Shown here: one piece after another, positions 30,486 through 38,549 of the stretch
How positions within the stretch are numbered: the stretch's first letter is position 1
Layout of the letters: each line of letters opens with the position of its first letter
NCBI GenBank assembly: GCA_003215415.1
Contig: QCKK01000009.1
Span: 1 to 49,388, forward strand
DNA from: Prochlorococcus sp. AG-409-N21
GTDB lineage: Bacteria > Cyanobacteriota > Cyanobacteriia > PCC-6307 > Cyanobiaceae
Reading direction: 5' to 3'
DNA length: 49,388 bases
The notes under the pieces: generated by a model
What the model saw: only the letters and a program-made list of their open reading frames with translations
Told to the model about the DNA's origin: nothing
Databases searched by the model: none
Translations under genes and position numbers: made by a program

Positions 30486-30581
30486 CTAGTTACCAAAAGA
30501 TAGTGCTTTCAGGGCAGGGAGATGTGACTGAGATTCCCAACTGTTTATCTAGAATTCAATCTCTTTCTAGCTGTTCTCAGT
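30486..30581 (-). pseudogene. internally deleted cupin remnant
   Basis: The minus strand aligns with the cupin pseudogene at 41.1-41.4 kb at both ends. The 5' part runs from GAGAACAGC through CCCTGCCCTGAAAG; it then jumps at an ACTATC to the 3' end TTTTGGTAACTAG. The same ACTATC occurs at both edges of the missing part in the longer copy, so the deletion looks microhomology-mediated. The stop of the 61-residue ORF next to it lies inside this remnant. Confidence 0.72.
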
Positions 30582-30752
30582 AGCACGTCTTTGAATAGCT
30601 TCGAAGCTGATTTTGATGAGCAATGGAAGAACTAACCAAAAGAGTGGAAGAGCTTGAGAAGAGAGTCCAGCATTTAGAAGCAATGCTGCGATTCCAAGCA
30701 AGAAAAAGCAAATGATCTCTGTGCTCAAGCCAGCAAGAGATGTTTTGGTCAT
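30567..30752 (-). CDS. small membrane protein of unknown function
   Basis: 61 residues with two hydrophobic helices (EIICFFLLGIAALLLNAGL and ALPLFWLVLPLLIKISFEAI), no motif. Its last codons (T-E-N-S-stop) lie inside the cupin remnant, so its 3' end has been supplied by a decayed gene. It may be a real small protein with a replaced C-terminus, or non-functional. Confidence 0.5.
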   Translation of the reverse strand: MTKTSLAGLSTEIICFFLLGIAALLLNAGLSSQALPLFWLVLPLLIKISFEAIQRRATENS

Positions 30753-30972
30753 GGTAAGGGATTCGGGCGAATTACTTGGTGTAAATAAGGTTTGAATGAA
30801 GCTAGTTTGAGGGTTAGAGGCTTGCTCGAATTAGATCAAGTTTTCCCTTTTCCTATTTTGACTCAATTATTTGTTTTGAGATTTTAGCAGCTCCATTTCT
30901 TTCGGTGAATCAGTTCGCTGATAAGAACTGATGCCTTACTTTTAATTAAAAATTAATCAGAATAAGAGGAGA

Positions 30973-32187
30973 TTATTCCTGATTGATGTAAGAGTTCTGC
31001 CATATGTATCGACCATTGTTTTCCTCTGACTCAACAGCAATGCAATTACAAGCAATATTCCAGAGGGCCTTATGGATTGGAACTGGATTGAACAGATAGG
31101 TATTAGGGAAAGCTTTTTTAATTGCAATAGTTGCCTCTTTCGCATGGTAATGAGGAATTGTTGGAAAAATGTGGTGAATTACGTGACTTGATCCAATCTG
31201 ATGATGTAGGAAATTAAGAATTTTTCCATAAGGCCGATCAATTGAAAGGAAGGCCCCTCTTATAAAAGAGAAATCTGAGTTAGAAAGGTGAGGAACATCT
31301 GTATCCGTATGGTGAAGCCAGGTGTATATAACTAGCCAGCAATTGACTACTAATAATGGACCTATATACATTGTTATTAAAGGTGTTATTCCATACTTAA
31401 GTCCTGATATAAAAAGTCCTACGAATACCAAAGCTACCCCAAGATCTGAGACCCAAACCTTCTTTGCCCAATTGGAAGGCCAAAGTTTTTTAGAGAAGGG
31501 TTCCATTGGCCAAAAATGGTTCGAAGTCCCGTATTTAGGGCCCCCTGTGCTGCCAGTCAACAAATATGCAGGCCAACCAAAGCCAAGGTGCAATATGAGT
31601 TGCATTAGCCCGTATCTTGTTTTGCCTAGAGCAGTTGCGAGAGCTAATTCGTTCTCTCCTCCGACTTTTTCGTTAATTCCATTGCCACCGACTACTAGTG
31701 GTACGTGAGTCTCGCCATCAGTTATGTGATTAGTAAAACGATGATGAATGGAATGTGACCTTTGCCAAGAAAAATATGGAACGAGCAAGAACGAGTGAAG
31801 TAGATAACCAACAACTGTTTGCAAAGTTCTGTTATCCGAGAAAGCTCCATGTCCACATTCGTGAGCGATAACCCAGAAGCCCATTGCGGTAGTGCCTGAA
31901 ATAAAGCTATAGAGAATCCAAAGAGGAATCATTGCTTGCGTGTAAGGAATGGCTAGTCCTATGGCGACAATTACTGATTGGATTGCGACTGATTGAAAAA
32001 GATAGGCTAAGGAAGTTGATGTGTTACGTGCGAAACAGTGCTTAGGAACAACTTCGGTAATGGCTTTCATGCTTGGAATATCACTCATCCTTATGGCAAG
32101 TGCTTTTCCCTTGAGACCAGAAAATCGAAAATTTCGAATTCTTTTTTGGTTTGTGATAGAAGGTTGTGTTTTATCCAAGCTGATCAA
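30973..32187 (-). CDS. FAD2-like (delta-12 type) fatty acid desaturase
   Basis: 404 residues. The three diiron His boxes are HECGHGAFSD, HSIHHRFTNH and, near the C-terminus, HVIHHIFPTIPHYHAKEAT. The flanks (LLHSFLLVPYFSWQRSH, FIRGAFLSIDRPYG) resemble eukaryotic FAD2/bacterial delta-12 desaturases more than the HDCGH type of classic cyanobacterial DesA. It is membrane-bound, with hydrophobic helices between the boxes, and introduces a double bond into acyl lipids with ferredoxin or cytochrome b5 as donor. No operon partner. Exact regioselectivity cannot be read from sequence. Confidence 0.88.
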   Translation of the reverse strand: MISLDKTQPSITNQKRIRNFRFSGLKGKALAIRMSDIPSMKAITEVVPKHCFARNTSTSLAYLFQSVAIQSVIVAIGLAIPYTQAMIPLWILYSFISGTTAMGFWVIAHECGHGAFSDNRTLQTVVGYLLHSFLLVPYFSWQRSHSIHHRFTNHITDGETHVPLVVGGNGINEKVGGENELALATALGKTRYGLMQLILHLGFGWPAYLLTGSTGGPKYGTSNHFWPMEPFSKKLWPSNWAKKVWVSDLGVALVFVGLFISGLKYGITPLITMYIGPLLVVNCWLVIYTWLHHTDTDVPHLSNSDFSFIRGAFLSIDRPYGKILNFLHHQIGSSHVIHHIFPTIPHYHAKEATIAIKKAFPNTYLFNPVPIHKALWNIACNCIAVESEENNGRYIWQNSYINQE

Positions 32188-32342
32188 TTAGGTTTGTTAA
32201 CCAAAAGGGTCTTCTCTCAAAAGCGGTAGAACACCCTTCACTTAAAAACAAAAATATTGGTATCTGGGGCTTTGCCTACCATTTGTTTTGAGAGCAGGAT
32301 CCAGAGACCTGAAAATAGCTTGCTGGTTTTTTGCTTGCATGG

Positions 32343-32500
32343 TTTTTCTTTTTCCATTTTTACCTATTCATCAATAATTCCTTATGAAAGAAGAATAGTG
32401 TCTATTTGTGTGTATGGAGTTTTTCGAATCCCCTGTAATCGCTTTCAGGCACTCAAATGTCGCTTTTCATTAGCTAGTAGTTAATTTCCTGTTTTGCCAT
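32343..32500 (-). repeat. composite repeat: EVE-5'-end copy plus a second module
   Basis: On the minus strand, 32500-32440 contains GAAATTAACTACTAGCTAATG and ACATTTGAGTG, matching the 38.5 kb copy. It is followed by 32425-32343 (CTCCATACACACA, then CTTTCATAAGG and TAGGTAAAAATGGAA), matching 41090-41025. The 32.19-32.58 kb gap holds no other gene. Confidence 0.75.
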
Positions 32501-32582
32501 GGGATCTCAGCTAAAAGTGGTGGTTTGGAAAGAGCTTGGATAGGTCCTCGTTCTCAGGGAATTTCTGTTTTGCTATCTTGGG

Positions 32583-33308
32583 CTATTTGTATTGCAGTTG
32601 CAGTTGCAGTTGCAGTTGCTTTTGGGCCATCTCTTTTAGAGCCCCTTGGGGCAGCTCATTGAGAAGATTTGACAGGGTTGCAAGGCTATGGGAACTGGCG
32701 ATACAACTCAGGGCAAGAAGTGCTGCACGAGCTGTTGTCTCTGATCCGTTCTTAGCAATTTCCGCAATTTGTGAGCTGACGGCGTCACTATTTCGCCGTT
32801 GTAAAACCCTAATAGTTGATAACACAACTGGATCGCGAAAATCTCTTAATGGTTTCCGAACAAGATCAAGAAGAAGATCATCACTTAGTTGATGCATTTT
32901 GAATTTGAGTAATTCCAAGCCTGCTAATAGAAGGGGTTGGGATTTTTCGCTTAAGACATTCCTAAGGAGCATGATTGGAAGTTCACCTCCCCAGCAGGCA
33001 AGTGCTTGCAGAACTGGCAGCTTGAGTTGTTTATCTTCTTTGAGCAGCTTTAGCAACCAAGTTTTTGCCTCAGTCTGATGACACAGTCCTGCTGCATGAA
33101 TTAACTCTGGTTGAGCCCCTGCTTTTTTGATTATCAACTCTAAAACTGGCCAACCTTTATTGCTTAGTAATCCGAGTTGCTCAGTTATCGCAAAGCGAAG
33201 GTCTGCCTGAAGATTGAGTGAATAAACCTCACCCAACCAACAAGGCTCGAGGGGAACCCTGCGGGATTGGTTGAGTCTTTCCCAGATTGAGTCTTCATTG
33301 ATGGCCAT
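32583..33308 (-). CDS. HEAT-repeat protein downstream of focA
   Basis: 241 residues from the ATG at 33308, which has AAAGGA 6 bases upstream; the longer GTG form overlapping focA is rejected. Repeated helical units of about 30 residues (ELIIKKAGAQPELIHAAGLC, KLPVLQALACWGGELPIMLLRNVL, ARAALLALSCIASSHSLATLSNLLNEL) make it an alpha-solenoid binding protein. Its tail QLQLQLQLQYK is encoded by a 6-base tandem repeat. It starts 16 bases after focA, so a role in nitrite uptake or reduction is inferred from position. Confidence 0.78.
   Translation of the reverse strand: MAINEDSIWERLNQSRRVPLEPCWLGEVYSLNLQADLRFAITEQLGLLSNKGWPVLELIIKKAGAQPELIHAAGLCHQTEAKTWLLKLLKEDKQLKLPVLQALACWGGELPIMLLRNVLSEKSQPLLLAGLELLKFKMHQLSDDLLLDLVRKPLRDFRDPVVLSTIRVLQRRNSDAVSSQIAEIAKNGSETTARAALLALSCIASSHSLATLSNLLNELPQGALKEMAQKQLQLQLQLQYK
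32592..32619 (+). repeat. TTGCAG hexanucleotide microsatellite
   Basis: Four complete copies plus four bases of TTGCAG in tandem, inside the 3' end of the HEAT-repeat gene. The unit is 6 bases, so copy changes add or remove Gln-Leu pairs without shifting the frame. Confidence 0.95.
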
Positions 33309-33324
33309 AGATAGTCCTTTGGCC

Positions 33325-34236
33325 TTAGCGTGCACCAAGTTCTGCTGCTAGTTCTCGTTCCAACTTTTCATCATGAACTGTTGGCAGGACATTGGACATC
33401 TTGGTGCGATGTGTGCTGTAGAAGAGCATGCCTATAAAAACCATTCCTCCAATAATGTTGCCAACAGTAACTGGCAGGAAATTCCAAAAAACAACCTTAC
33501 TGAAGGGCACTCCAGAGCCAAGAAGAGGACCTGCTGTATGCAAAAACATGTTTACAACAATGTGTTCCATGCCCATTGTTTGGAATGCAGTAATTGGTAG
33601 CCAACAAGCAAGAAGTTTTCCTGGAACACTTTTACTTACTAGAGCCATTGTGACTCCAAGACATACGAGCCAGTTAGCAATAACACCTCGTATAAATGCT
33701 AGGAAAAGTCCAGTACTCCCTAGAGACTCATACTTGGTAAGAACATTTGATTGATTTATAGATATCAGTTTTGATGCAACAACAGCCCATCCTTTACCTC
33801 CTTCAGCTGCAGATAAAGGGTCAATAGTTCCTGCGCTTGTCAAACTAATTGAAAGTAAAACTGCTACAAGAAATGTGCCTAAGAAATTACCTATCCAGAC
33901 CCAACCCCAATTTCTAAATGTGGCTTTCCAGGAGGATTTACCCGCCCAAGTTGCCATAGGTAATAGAGCAAAATTTCCAGTAACTAGCTCCATACCAAAA
34001 AGCACTATGCTTGCAAATCCAAACGGGAAAATAACTGAGCCAAGGAAAGGCATCCCAGATTGAATACCTACAGTTATGGCTAGACATGTAGCCAAGCCAA
34101 GTATTGCCCCAGAGTAAAAACCTCTTACTAGTAAGTTTTTTGTACTTACAGTAGACTTTTTCCCACCCGCTGCGATCATTCCATCGACTAATTCATTAGG
34201 AAGGACATAATCCATTTGTGAGGTGTTTGAATCCAT
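33325..34236 (-). CDS. focA: formate/nitrite transporter family protein
   Basis: 303 residues with six membrane helices of the FNT fold: FYSGAILGLATCLAITVGIQSG, GFASIVLFGMELVTGNFALLPMATWAGK, WVWIGNFLGTFLVAVLLSIS, GVIANWLVCLGVTMALVSKSVPGKLLACWLPITAF, and MEHIVVNMFLHTAGPLLG with the central His. In low-light Prochlorococcus this family serves nitrite uptake. The placement between nirA and a HEAT-repeat gene supports nitrite as substrate here (inference). Confidence 0.9.
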   Translation of the reverse strand: MDSNTSQMDYVLPNELVDGMIAAGGKKSTVSTKNLLVRGFYSGAILGLATCLAITVGIQSGMPFLGSVIFPFGFASIVLFGMELVTGNFALLPMATWAGKSSWKATFRNWGWVWIGNFLGTFLVAVLLSISLTSAGTIDPLSAAEGGKGWAVVASKLISINQSNVLTKYESLGSTGLFLAFIRGVIANWLVCLGVTMALVSKSVPGKLLACWLPITAFQTMGMEHIVVNMFLHTAGPLLGSGVPFSKVVFWNFLPVTVGNIIGGMVFIGMLFYSTHRTKMSNVLPTVHDEKLERELAAELGAR

Positions 34237-34282
34237 GTTTGGGAAAATGATTGTGTTGATGATTTTTTTTAAATTGATTGAT

Positions 34283-34426
34283 TTACCTGCTAATGCGATT
34301 CATTAGCCTTGAAAAAGGATCTTTACTTCCGCCTTGACGATTAATGAGTGGACGGTCACTCCCAAATTCACTTAGCCAGTTGACAATGCGACTAAAGAAA
34401 TCAGTTGAGTTGGATTTAAATTGCAT
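34283..34426 (-). CDS. 47-residue protein between nirA and focA
   Basis: ATG at 34426, TAA at 34283. The product starts MQFKSNSTDFFSRIVNWL and ends SRLMNRISR, basic and partly amphipathic, with the polar centre GSDRPLINRQGGSKDPF. Codon use fits the neighbours. It lies in the 230-base gap between two nitrite genes on the same strand, so it would be on the same transcript. No family is known to me. Without alignments it remains a good candidate rather than certain. Confidence 0.6.
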   Translation of the reverse strand: MQFKSNSTDFFSRIVNWLSEFGSDRPLINRQGGSKDPFSRLMNRISR

Positions 34427-34466
34427 TGAGAAGTTAACAAATGATTGTGGTTTAGGTAAAAGCAGC

Positions 34467-36071
34467 CTATGGAAAATGACTGCTTTTACCTAACTGCCGA
34501 ATCCAACTAATAATCTGCCTTAAAGTAATAAACCTCTCAGAGGAATTCTTGGTCTTTGGAATTGCCGAGTAATTTTCAATCAATAATTTTTTTAATAGAT
34601 TCTTCAATTCAGCAGTAGGCACTGATTTATGTTTTAACTCTCCTATCTTTTGATTTGGACCTTGTTCTCCTCCAATTGATATGTCATAAGCCTCAATCAT
34701 GTTTCCCTCAGCATTTCTAGCTTTTGTCCCGGTTAGGCCTATTGCTCCCATATAGGCTTGACCACAACTATTGGGACACCCTGTCCAGTGAATTTTTAGT
34801 TCTTCAGGTAAATCAATTTCTGAGTCAAGCTCTTTAGATATCTTTAGAGCCTGATCTTTAGTATTTGTCAAAGCAAAACTGCAGTAGGTATTACCTGTAC
34901 ATGAGACAGTCCCTGCCGCTATTGTTTTTGGGCTGAGAGGAAATTTCTTTAATAAAGGATCAGCTTTAAAATTATCAATTTGTTTGTCTGGGATATTAAT
35001 TATGATCATATTTTGATCTTCAGTAAGGCGAACTTCACTGCTCCCATATGTTGCACTTATGCTGGCTAAATCTTGAATTTCTTCTGCTGAAAGCCGACCT
35101 ACTGGAATATGTATGCCTGCATAGTTAAGCCCTAACTGCTTTTGAGGATGAATCCCAAAGAAAGAACGTGGTTTTTGTGAAAATATAGAGCCAGGGTCTG
35201 GAATAAGTCTTCCAAATTTTTCTTGAACATGATTCCTAAAATTTTCTACTCCCATTTCATTTAAATAGAACCTAAATCGTCCTTTAGGTCGTTTATAACG
35301 TTCCCCACCATCACGCCAACTAGATATAACTACACCTGTGAAATTACAGATTTCATGTGGTTTAACCCATACATTAAGAGGAATAGCGTAGTCATTTAAT
35401 TGAGAAGAAAGAATCCCTCCAACCCAAACACTAAAACCAAGCTCCCCTTCTTTTATAACTGGGTGGAAAATGATGTCATTATGCAAAAGAAAGTTGTCAT
35501 GTGAACCTGCTACTGCAGTGTTCCATTTTCTTGGCAAATTAGAGAATTCAGGATTACCTTCTCCATTCTTAGTTAAGTAATTTTCCAACTCCAATGTATA
35601 TGGCCTAGTATCTATAATTTCTTTTGGATCGATTCCTGCTAATGGATTACCTGTGACATTTCTTGGGTTGTCAAATCCTGATTGGATGGTTTCTATATCA
35701 GCATCTTTTAGACGTCTAAGAATTTCAGGTAGGTCACTAATAAGAATTCCACGGAGTTGAAGGTTCTGCCTTGTAGTGATATCGCAACTTCCATCTTCTG
35801 CATAACGAGCAACAATAGAGGCAATTAAATTTAATTGATGTGCATTTAGTATTCCATTAGTTACTCGTAAACGGAGCATAAATTTTCCTGGTGTTTTAGG
35901 CCGCCAGAACATTCCATACCATTTTAAGCGAAGTTCTAAGTCAGTTTTGTCCATTTTCTCCCAACCCATCTTGGCAAATTCTTCTATTTGACTACCTAAT
36001 AGAAGCCCATCTTTTATAGCCTTATTCTTTTCTATTTTATTTAATTTCTTCCCTTCTAAATATGGTTTCAT
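34467..36071 (-). CDS. nirA: ferredoxin-nitrite reductase
   Basis: It reduces nitrite to ammonium with six electrons from ferredoxin. 534 residues in the usual NIR/SIR tandem layout: the N-terminal ferredoxin-like domain (GKFMLRLRVTNGILNAHQLNLIASIV), ITTRQNLQLRGI, and then the siroheme/4Fe-4S ligands split as SCTGNTYCSFALT and HWTGCPNSCGQAYMGAIG (four Cys). Length is typical of cyanobacterial NirA. The first gene of the nitrite block; two exact NtcA boxes lie 203 and 310 bases upstream. Confidence 0.97.
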   Translation of the reverse strand: MKPYLEGKKLNKIEKNKAIKDGLLLGSQIEEFAKMGWEKMDKTDLELRLKWYGMFWRPKTPGKFMLRLRVTNGILNAHQLNLIASIVARYAEDGSCDITTRQNLQLRGILISDLPEILRRLKDADIETIQSGFDNPRNVTGNPLAGIDPKEIIDTRPYTLELENYLTKNGEGNPEFSNLPRKWNTAVAGSHDNFLLHNDIIFHPVIKEGELGFSVWVGGILSSQLNDYAIPLNVWVKPHEICNFTGVVISSWRDGGERYKRPKGRFRFYLNEMGVENFRNHVQEKFGRLIPDPGSIFSQKPRSFFGIHPQKQLGLNYAGIHIPVGRLSAEEIQDLASISATYGSSEVRLTEDQNMIIINIPDKQIDNFKADPLLKKFPLSPKTIAAGTVSCTGNTYCSFALTNTKDQALKISKELDSEIDLPEELKIHWTGCPNSCGQAYMGAIGLTGTKARNAEGNMIEAYDISIGGEQGPNQKIGELKHKSVPTAELKNLLKKLLIENYSAIPKTKNSSERFITLRQIISWIRQLGKSSHFP

Positions 36072-36273
36072 GGTTTAGATGTTTAATGCTGTTGATTTGT
36101 ATGTGAAAAAAGAGAATAATAAACTGAGGAATGCTTCAGGTTTATAAATTTTGCGAGGCCAGACTCCTATTCATCCAAAAGTACTAAAATTCATCTCCTA
36201 TTAATGCATTTAGGAGGTCACTCTCTATGTATCAGATGAAACCAAAATGGAAATTTCTTGAATTTAAAACTTA

Positions 36274-36287
36274 GTATATTTAGATAC
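36274..36287. promoter_or_regulatory. NtcA box upstream of nirA (proximal)
   Basis: GTATATTTAGATAC is an exact GTA-N8-TAC match to the NtcA consensus, 203 bases upstream of the nirA ATG. NtcA activation of nirA is established in cyanobacteria. A clear TAN3T -10 at the ideal distance was not found, so the transcription start is not fixed. Confidence 0.68.
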
Positions 36288-36344
36288 AGCATTATTACAG
36301 CCAAGATGGATTGGGATTGATTAACTCATTTAAAATATTGCTAA

Positions 36345-36368
36345 TCTGATATTTCTAGATATATCAGA
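36345..36368. repeat. 24-base near-perfect palindrome between the NtcA boxes
   Basis: Starts TCTGATAT and ends ATATCAGA, centred on CTAG. Eleven of the twelve base pairs are complementary. It could be a second operator or a cruciform-forming site. The 36.07-36.45 kb gap has no gene. Confidence 0.7.
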
Positions 36369-36380
36369 AGATTATGCTAT

Positions 36381-36394
36381 GTATATTTAGATAC
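36381..36394. promoter_or_regulatory. NtcA box upstream of nirA (distal)
   Basis: Identical to the proximal box, including a following A (15 identical bases), 107 bases further from nirA. The two copies have the same orientation. Confidence 0.62.
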
Positions 36395-36447
36395 AAGAAA
36401 ATAGTCGTTTAGTTCTTTTGTCTCTCTTCAGAAGCTAAATCGGAAGA

Positions 36448-36642
36448 TTAATATTGACGACCTACTTCCCCAAGCCAGCGTATTGAACCTTCCAGTAGCA
36501 TTTCCCAAACTTTCTTCATTGCAGCAATGTCTCTATCTAATACATTATTAAAATTACTGGGGTGCCTTAAATCATTTATCTGCTTAGAAGGTCTTGTTAT
36601 TAATCTTCTTGCTGATTTTGATCTATAGAGGCGGTTGACCAT
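36448..36642 (-). CDS. small basic protein of unknown function
   Basis: 64 residues from the ATG at 36642, with AAGGG about 6 bases upstream (a start at 36678 would add 12). The sequence is basic at the N-terminus (VNRLYRSKSARRLITRPSKQI) and ends VWEMLLEGSIRWLGEVGRQY. It could be a nucleic-acid- or membrane-associated small protein. No family recognised. Confidence 0.5.
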   Translation of the reverse strand: MVNRLYRSKSARRLITRPSKQINDLRHPSNFNNVLDRDIAAMKKVWEMLLEGSIRWLGEVGRQY

Positions 36643-36839
36643 GTAAAGCCCTTTTCTTGAAAACAAACTGATAACCATTAAATCAGAGATCTATATTATC
36701 CGTATGTTGCAGTTGCTACAAAAAATAATATTCAAACCAAGCATCCCTTTCTTAAATAAGGTTAGCTCTTCATTGAAAAGTTAGATTTAGATTATTAGCT
36801 TGTGTTTGCAATTGTTTGATTTGTAGGGATCCATTACAA

Positions 36840-37247
36840 TTATTCTTTGGAGCAATAATCTAAATCAGCCTCTAACATGCTTTGATTATCTATATTTGAA
36901 CAGCATTTATACATAATATTGATAATACGTTTTGGATCAATTTTAAGAGCTGCAACCTCATTCCATAGTTTGCGACTCAGTTCATCATTGGCGAGATGAA
37001 ATTGTGCATTAATAAGCTCCCTTGCTAACGAGAAGACTTTTTTATTAGCCTCAGATCTATCAGACTTATTAGTAGACCCTTTAGATAAGTATTTGCTGCC
37101 ACGGTAGATTAAATCATTTTGAATCTTAAATATTAATTGTCTTTTTTGATTGTAAATGCTCCGCCTGTACTTTAATTGGACAGACTTTTTAGACACAATC
37201 CCTTTGTGTTGGGTATATTCGTTGCCACGATAAAGAAGTTTTTCCAT
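36840..37247 (-). CDS. DUF4278-like protein with two YRG motifs
   Basis: 135 residues. The DUF4278 signature (Y-R-G-x-x-Y) appears twice: LLYRGNEYTQHKG at the N-terminus and LIYRGSKYLSKGS near residue 47, implying a duplicated unit. The C-terminal half (ARELINAQFHLANDELSRKLWNEVAALKID) is helical. DUF4278 proteins are small and common in marine picocyanobacteria; function is unknown. Confidence 0.65.
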   Translation of the reverse strand: MEKLLYRGNEYTQHKGIVSKKSVQLKYRRSIYNQKRQLIFKIQNDLIYRGSKYLSKGSTNKSDRSEANKKVFSLARELINAQFHLANDELSRKLWNEVAALKIDPKRIINIMYKCCSNIDNQSMLEADLDYCSKE

Positions 37248-37449
37248 TATTTAGAGGTTGAAGATGGGTAAAGAACCCTCTCTAGTCTTGCTAACAGGCT
37301 CTTTGTTAAATGAGTCTGAATGCATTTTAGCGGTATCTCTTCTTTATTGATAGCCACTGAGGACTAGAGATGTAGTTCATAAGGGCACAGACAATAGCTT
37401 TTTGTCTTTTCTATTTGCATCATTATTGGCCGACCTAAATAATTTCATA

Positions 37450-37557
37450 TTACAGATGGTCTTCGTCGTCAGCATCGGACCAGCAAATCTCACTAAATGT
37501 CTTAAATGCAAGTTGATCAATCAGTAGTTCTGAAATAAGAGTGGTGTGTATGGATTT
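37450..37557 (-). other. open frame without standard start, acidic C-terminus
   Basis: On the minus strand the frame reads TTLISELLIDQLAFKTFSE then WSDADDEDHL and a stop, opened by an in-frame TAA at 37560. It has no ATG, GTG or TTG. Its 5' part is a partial copy of the repeat module at 41025-41090 (ATACACACCA, TACTGATTGAT). It is either a gene with a lost start or a repeat-derived fragment. The rest of the 37.25-37.6 kb gap shows only another short copy of AATAAAGAAGAGA (37335-37350). Confidence 0.35.
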
Positions 37558-37602
37558 TTAGCAAGTCCTTCTAATCGCAGTTCAAGACTGGAATGCTGCT
37601 TG

Positions 37603-38295
37603 TCAAGGTTCACTCTTGTTCCTATCTTCACTCAGTTGATCCATAGTTGCCTTCTCTCCAACAAATGTATTTAGATCCTCTGGTGGTAGCCAACTTCTAT
37701 TAGCCCCATTCTTAAAGGCAAAGCGTAGGAATTCCGCTGCGTATTGGATCCGGAGTCGTCGGCTTGCCGAGCCAGGCTCTCCCCCATGACGTTCAATAAG
37801 GGTTTTTAAAACCGAGTAGCCACTTGATATAGAAGTTTCGCCAGTAAGGATAAGCAATGTGCGAGCAATAGGAGTTCGGTAGTTTCGGTTCCAAACTCGT
37901 GATCCTTTCTTCCCATTACTTATTTTATGTGATTTGAATTTTCTAGCTAGTTGTTCCCAGTCGAGTCCACCATTTAATCCAGATTCGTTCTTTTTTTTCA
38001 CTAGCTCATATGCTTCAGCTAAACCCTTCCCTTGAGATTTCATTATTAGCGAAATGTCTGTGGAGACTTTCAATATCCAACCGGCACTTGTTCCTACCCA
38101 TGGAACAAAATCTGGATCGCTCTTGGCCTTTGGCCCAAGAACAATGCTGGTTCGGTTGCCATCCTCAAAACGAACTGTCAGCTGAACCTTTTGAACAAGA
38201 CCTTTCCCTATGCCACGGACCATCCATCCCTTGCCACATTCCTGTCGAATTTCTTCGCGCAGAGAGGTAATCCATTTCGAAGGCTTATCGGGCAT
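37603..38295 (-). CDS. tyrosine-recombinase-like protein, N-terminal half only
   Basis: 230 residues. The layout resembles the N-terminal and core-binding parts of phage-type integrases: an AlpA/arm-like start (QLTVRFEDGNRTSIVLGPKAKSD), an SAM-like core (WEQLARKFKSHKISNGKKGSRVWNRNYR) and RLRIQYAAEFLRFAFKNGANRSWLPPEDL. The catalytic half with R..HxxR..Y is missing, and no continuation was seen downstream in any frame. It is either a truncated integrase or an excisionase/decoy-type derivative. Its position in island-like DNA fits a mobile-element remnant. Confidence 0.55.
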   Translation of the reverse strand: MPDKPSKWITSLREEIRQECGKGWMVRGIGKGLVQKVQLTVRFEDGNRTSIVLGPKAKSDPDFVPWVGTSAGWILKVSTDISLIMKSQGKGLAEAYELVKKKNESGLNGGLDWEQLARKFKSHKISNGKKGSRVWNRNYRTPIARTLLILTGETSISSGYSVLKTLIERHGGEPGSASRRLRIQYAAEFLRFAFKNGANRSWLPPEDLNTFVGEKATMDQLSEDRNKSEP

Positions 38296-38339
38296 TATTT
38301 TTTATTGAATACATGACAGGAGAAGTGGTACGCCTTTCA

Positions 38340-38480
38340 TCACCCATCCAACCTTTCTGCATAGTCTCTTAAAATCTCTGCCATTTTGTGTGGTGCTATT
38401 TCCTGCTGATATTCCTTACATAAATCAAAGAATTTGTCTAGAAACTCCTTCATAGAACTTGGTTTCTTTTCTTTAGTCAT
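38340..38480 (-). CDS. 46-residue helical protein upstream of the recombinase-like gene
   Basis: ATG at 38480, TGA at 38340. The product begins MTKEKKPSSMKEFLDKFFDL and ends MAEILRDYAERLDG, strongly helical and charged. It ends 44 bases before the recombinase-like start on the same strand, and begins about 70 bases after the repeat copy at 38550-38591. It is plausible as a small element-encoded regulator, but no family is recognised. Confidence 0.55.
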   Translation of the reverse strand: MTKEKKPSSMKEFLDKFFDLCKEYQQEIAPHKMAEILRDYAERLDG

Positions 38481-38549
38481 TTAGAGCCTCAAAAGTGTGA
38501 ATAGAGTGTGAACCAATTCTGCAAATTTCTCGTAATTGCTTTCACTCAC

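Noticed and set aside
30905-30930. Hairpin CAGTTC/GAACTG downstream of the desaturase as a terminator
   Set aside because: No T run follows on the minus strand, so termination is not supported.
36180-36240. Possible third NtcA-like site (GTACTTTTGGATGA on the minus strand)
   Set aside because: It lacks the TAC half-site and is weak next to the two exact boxes.
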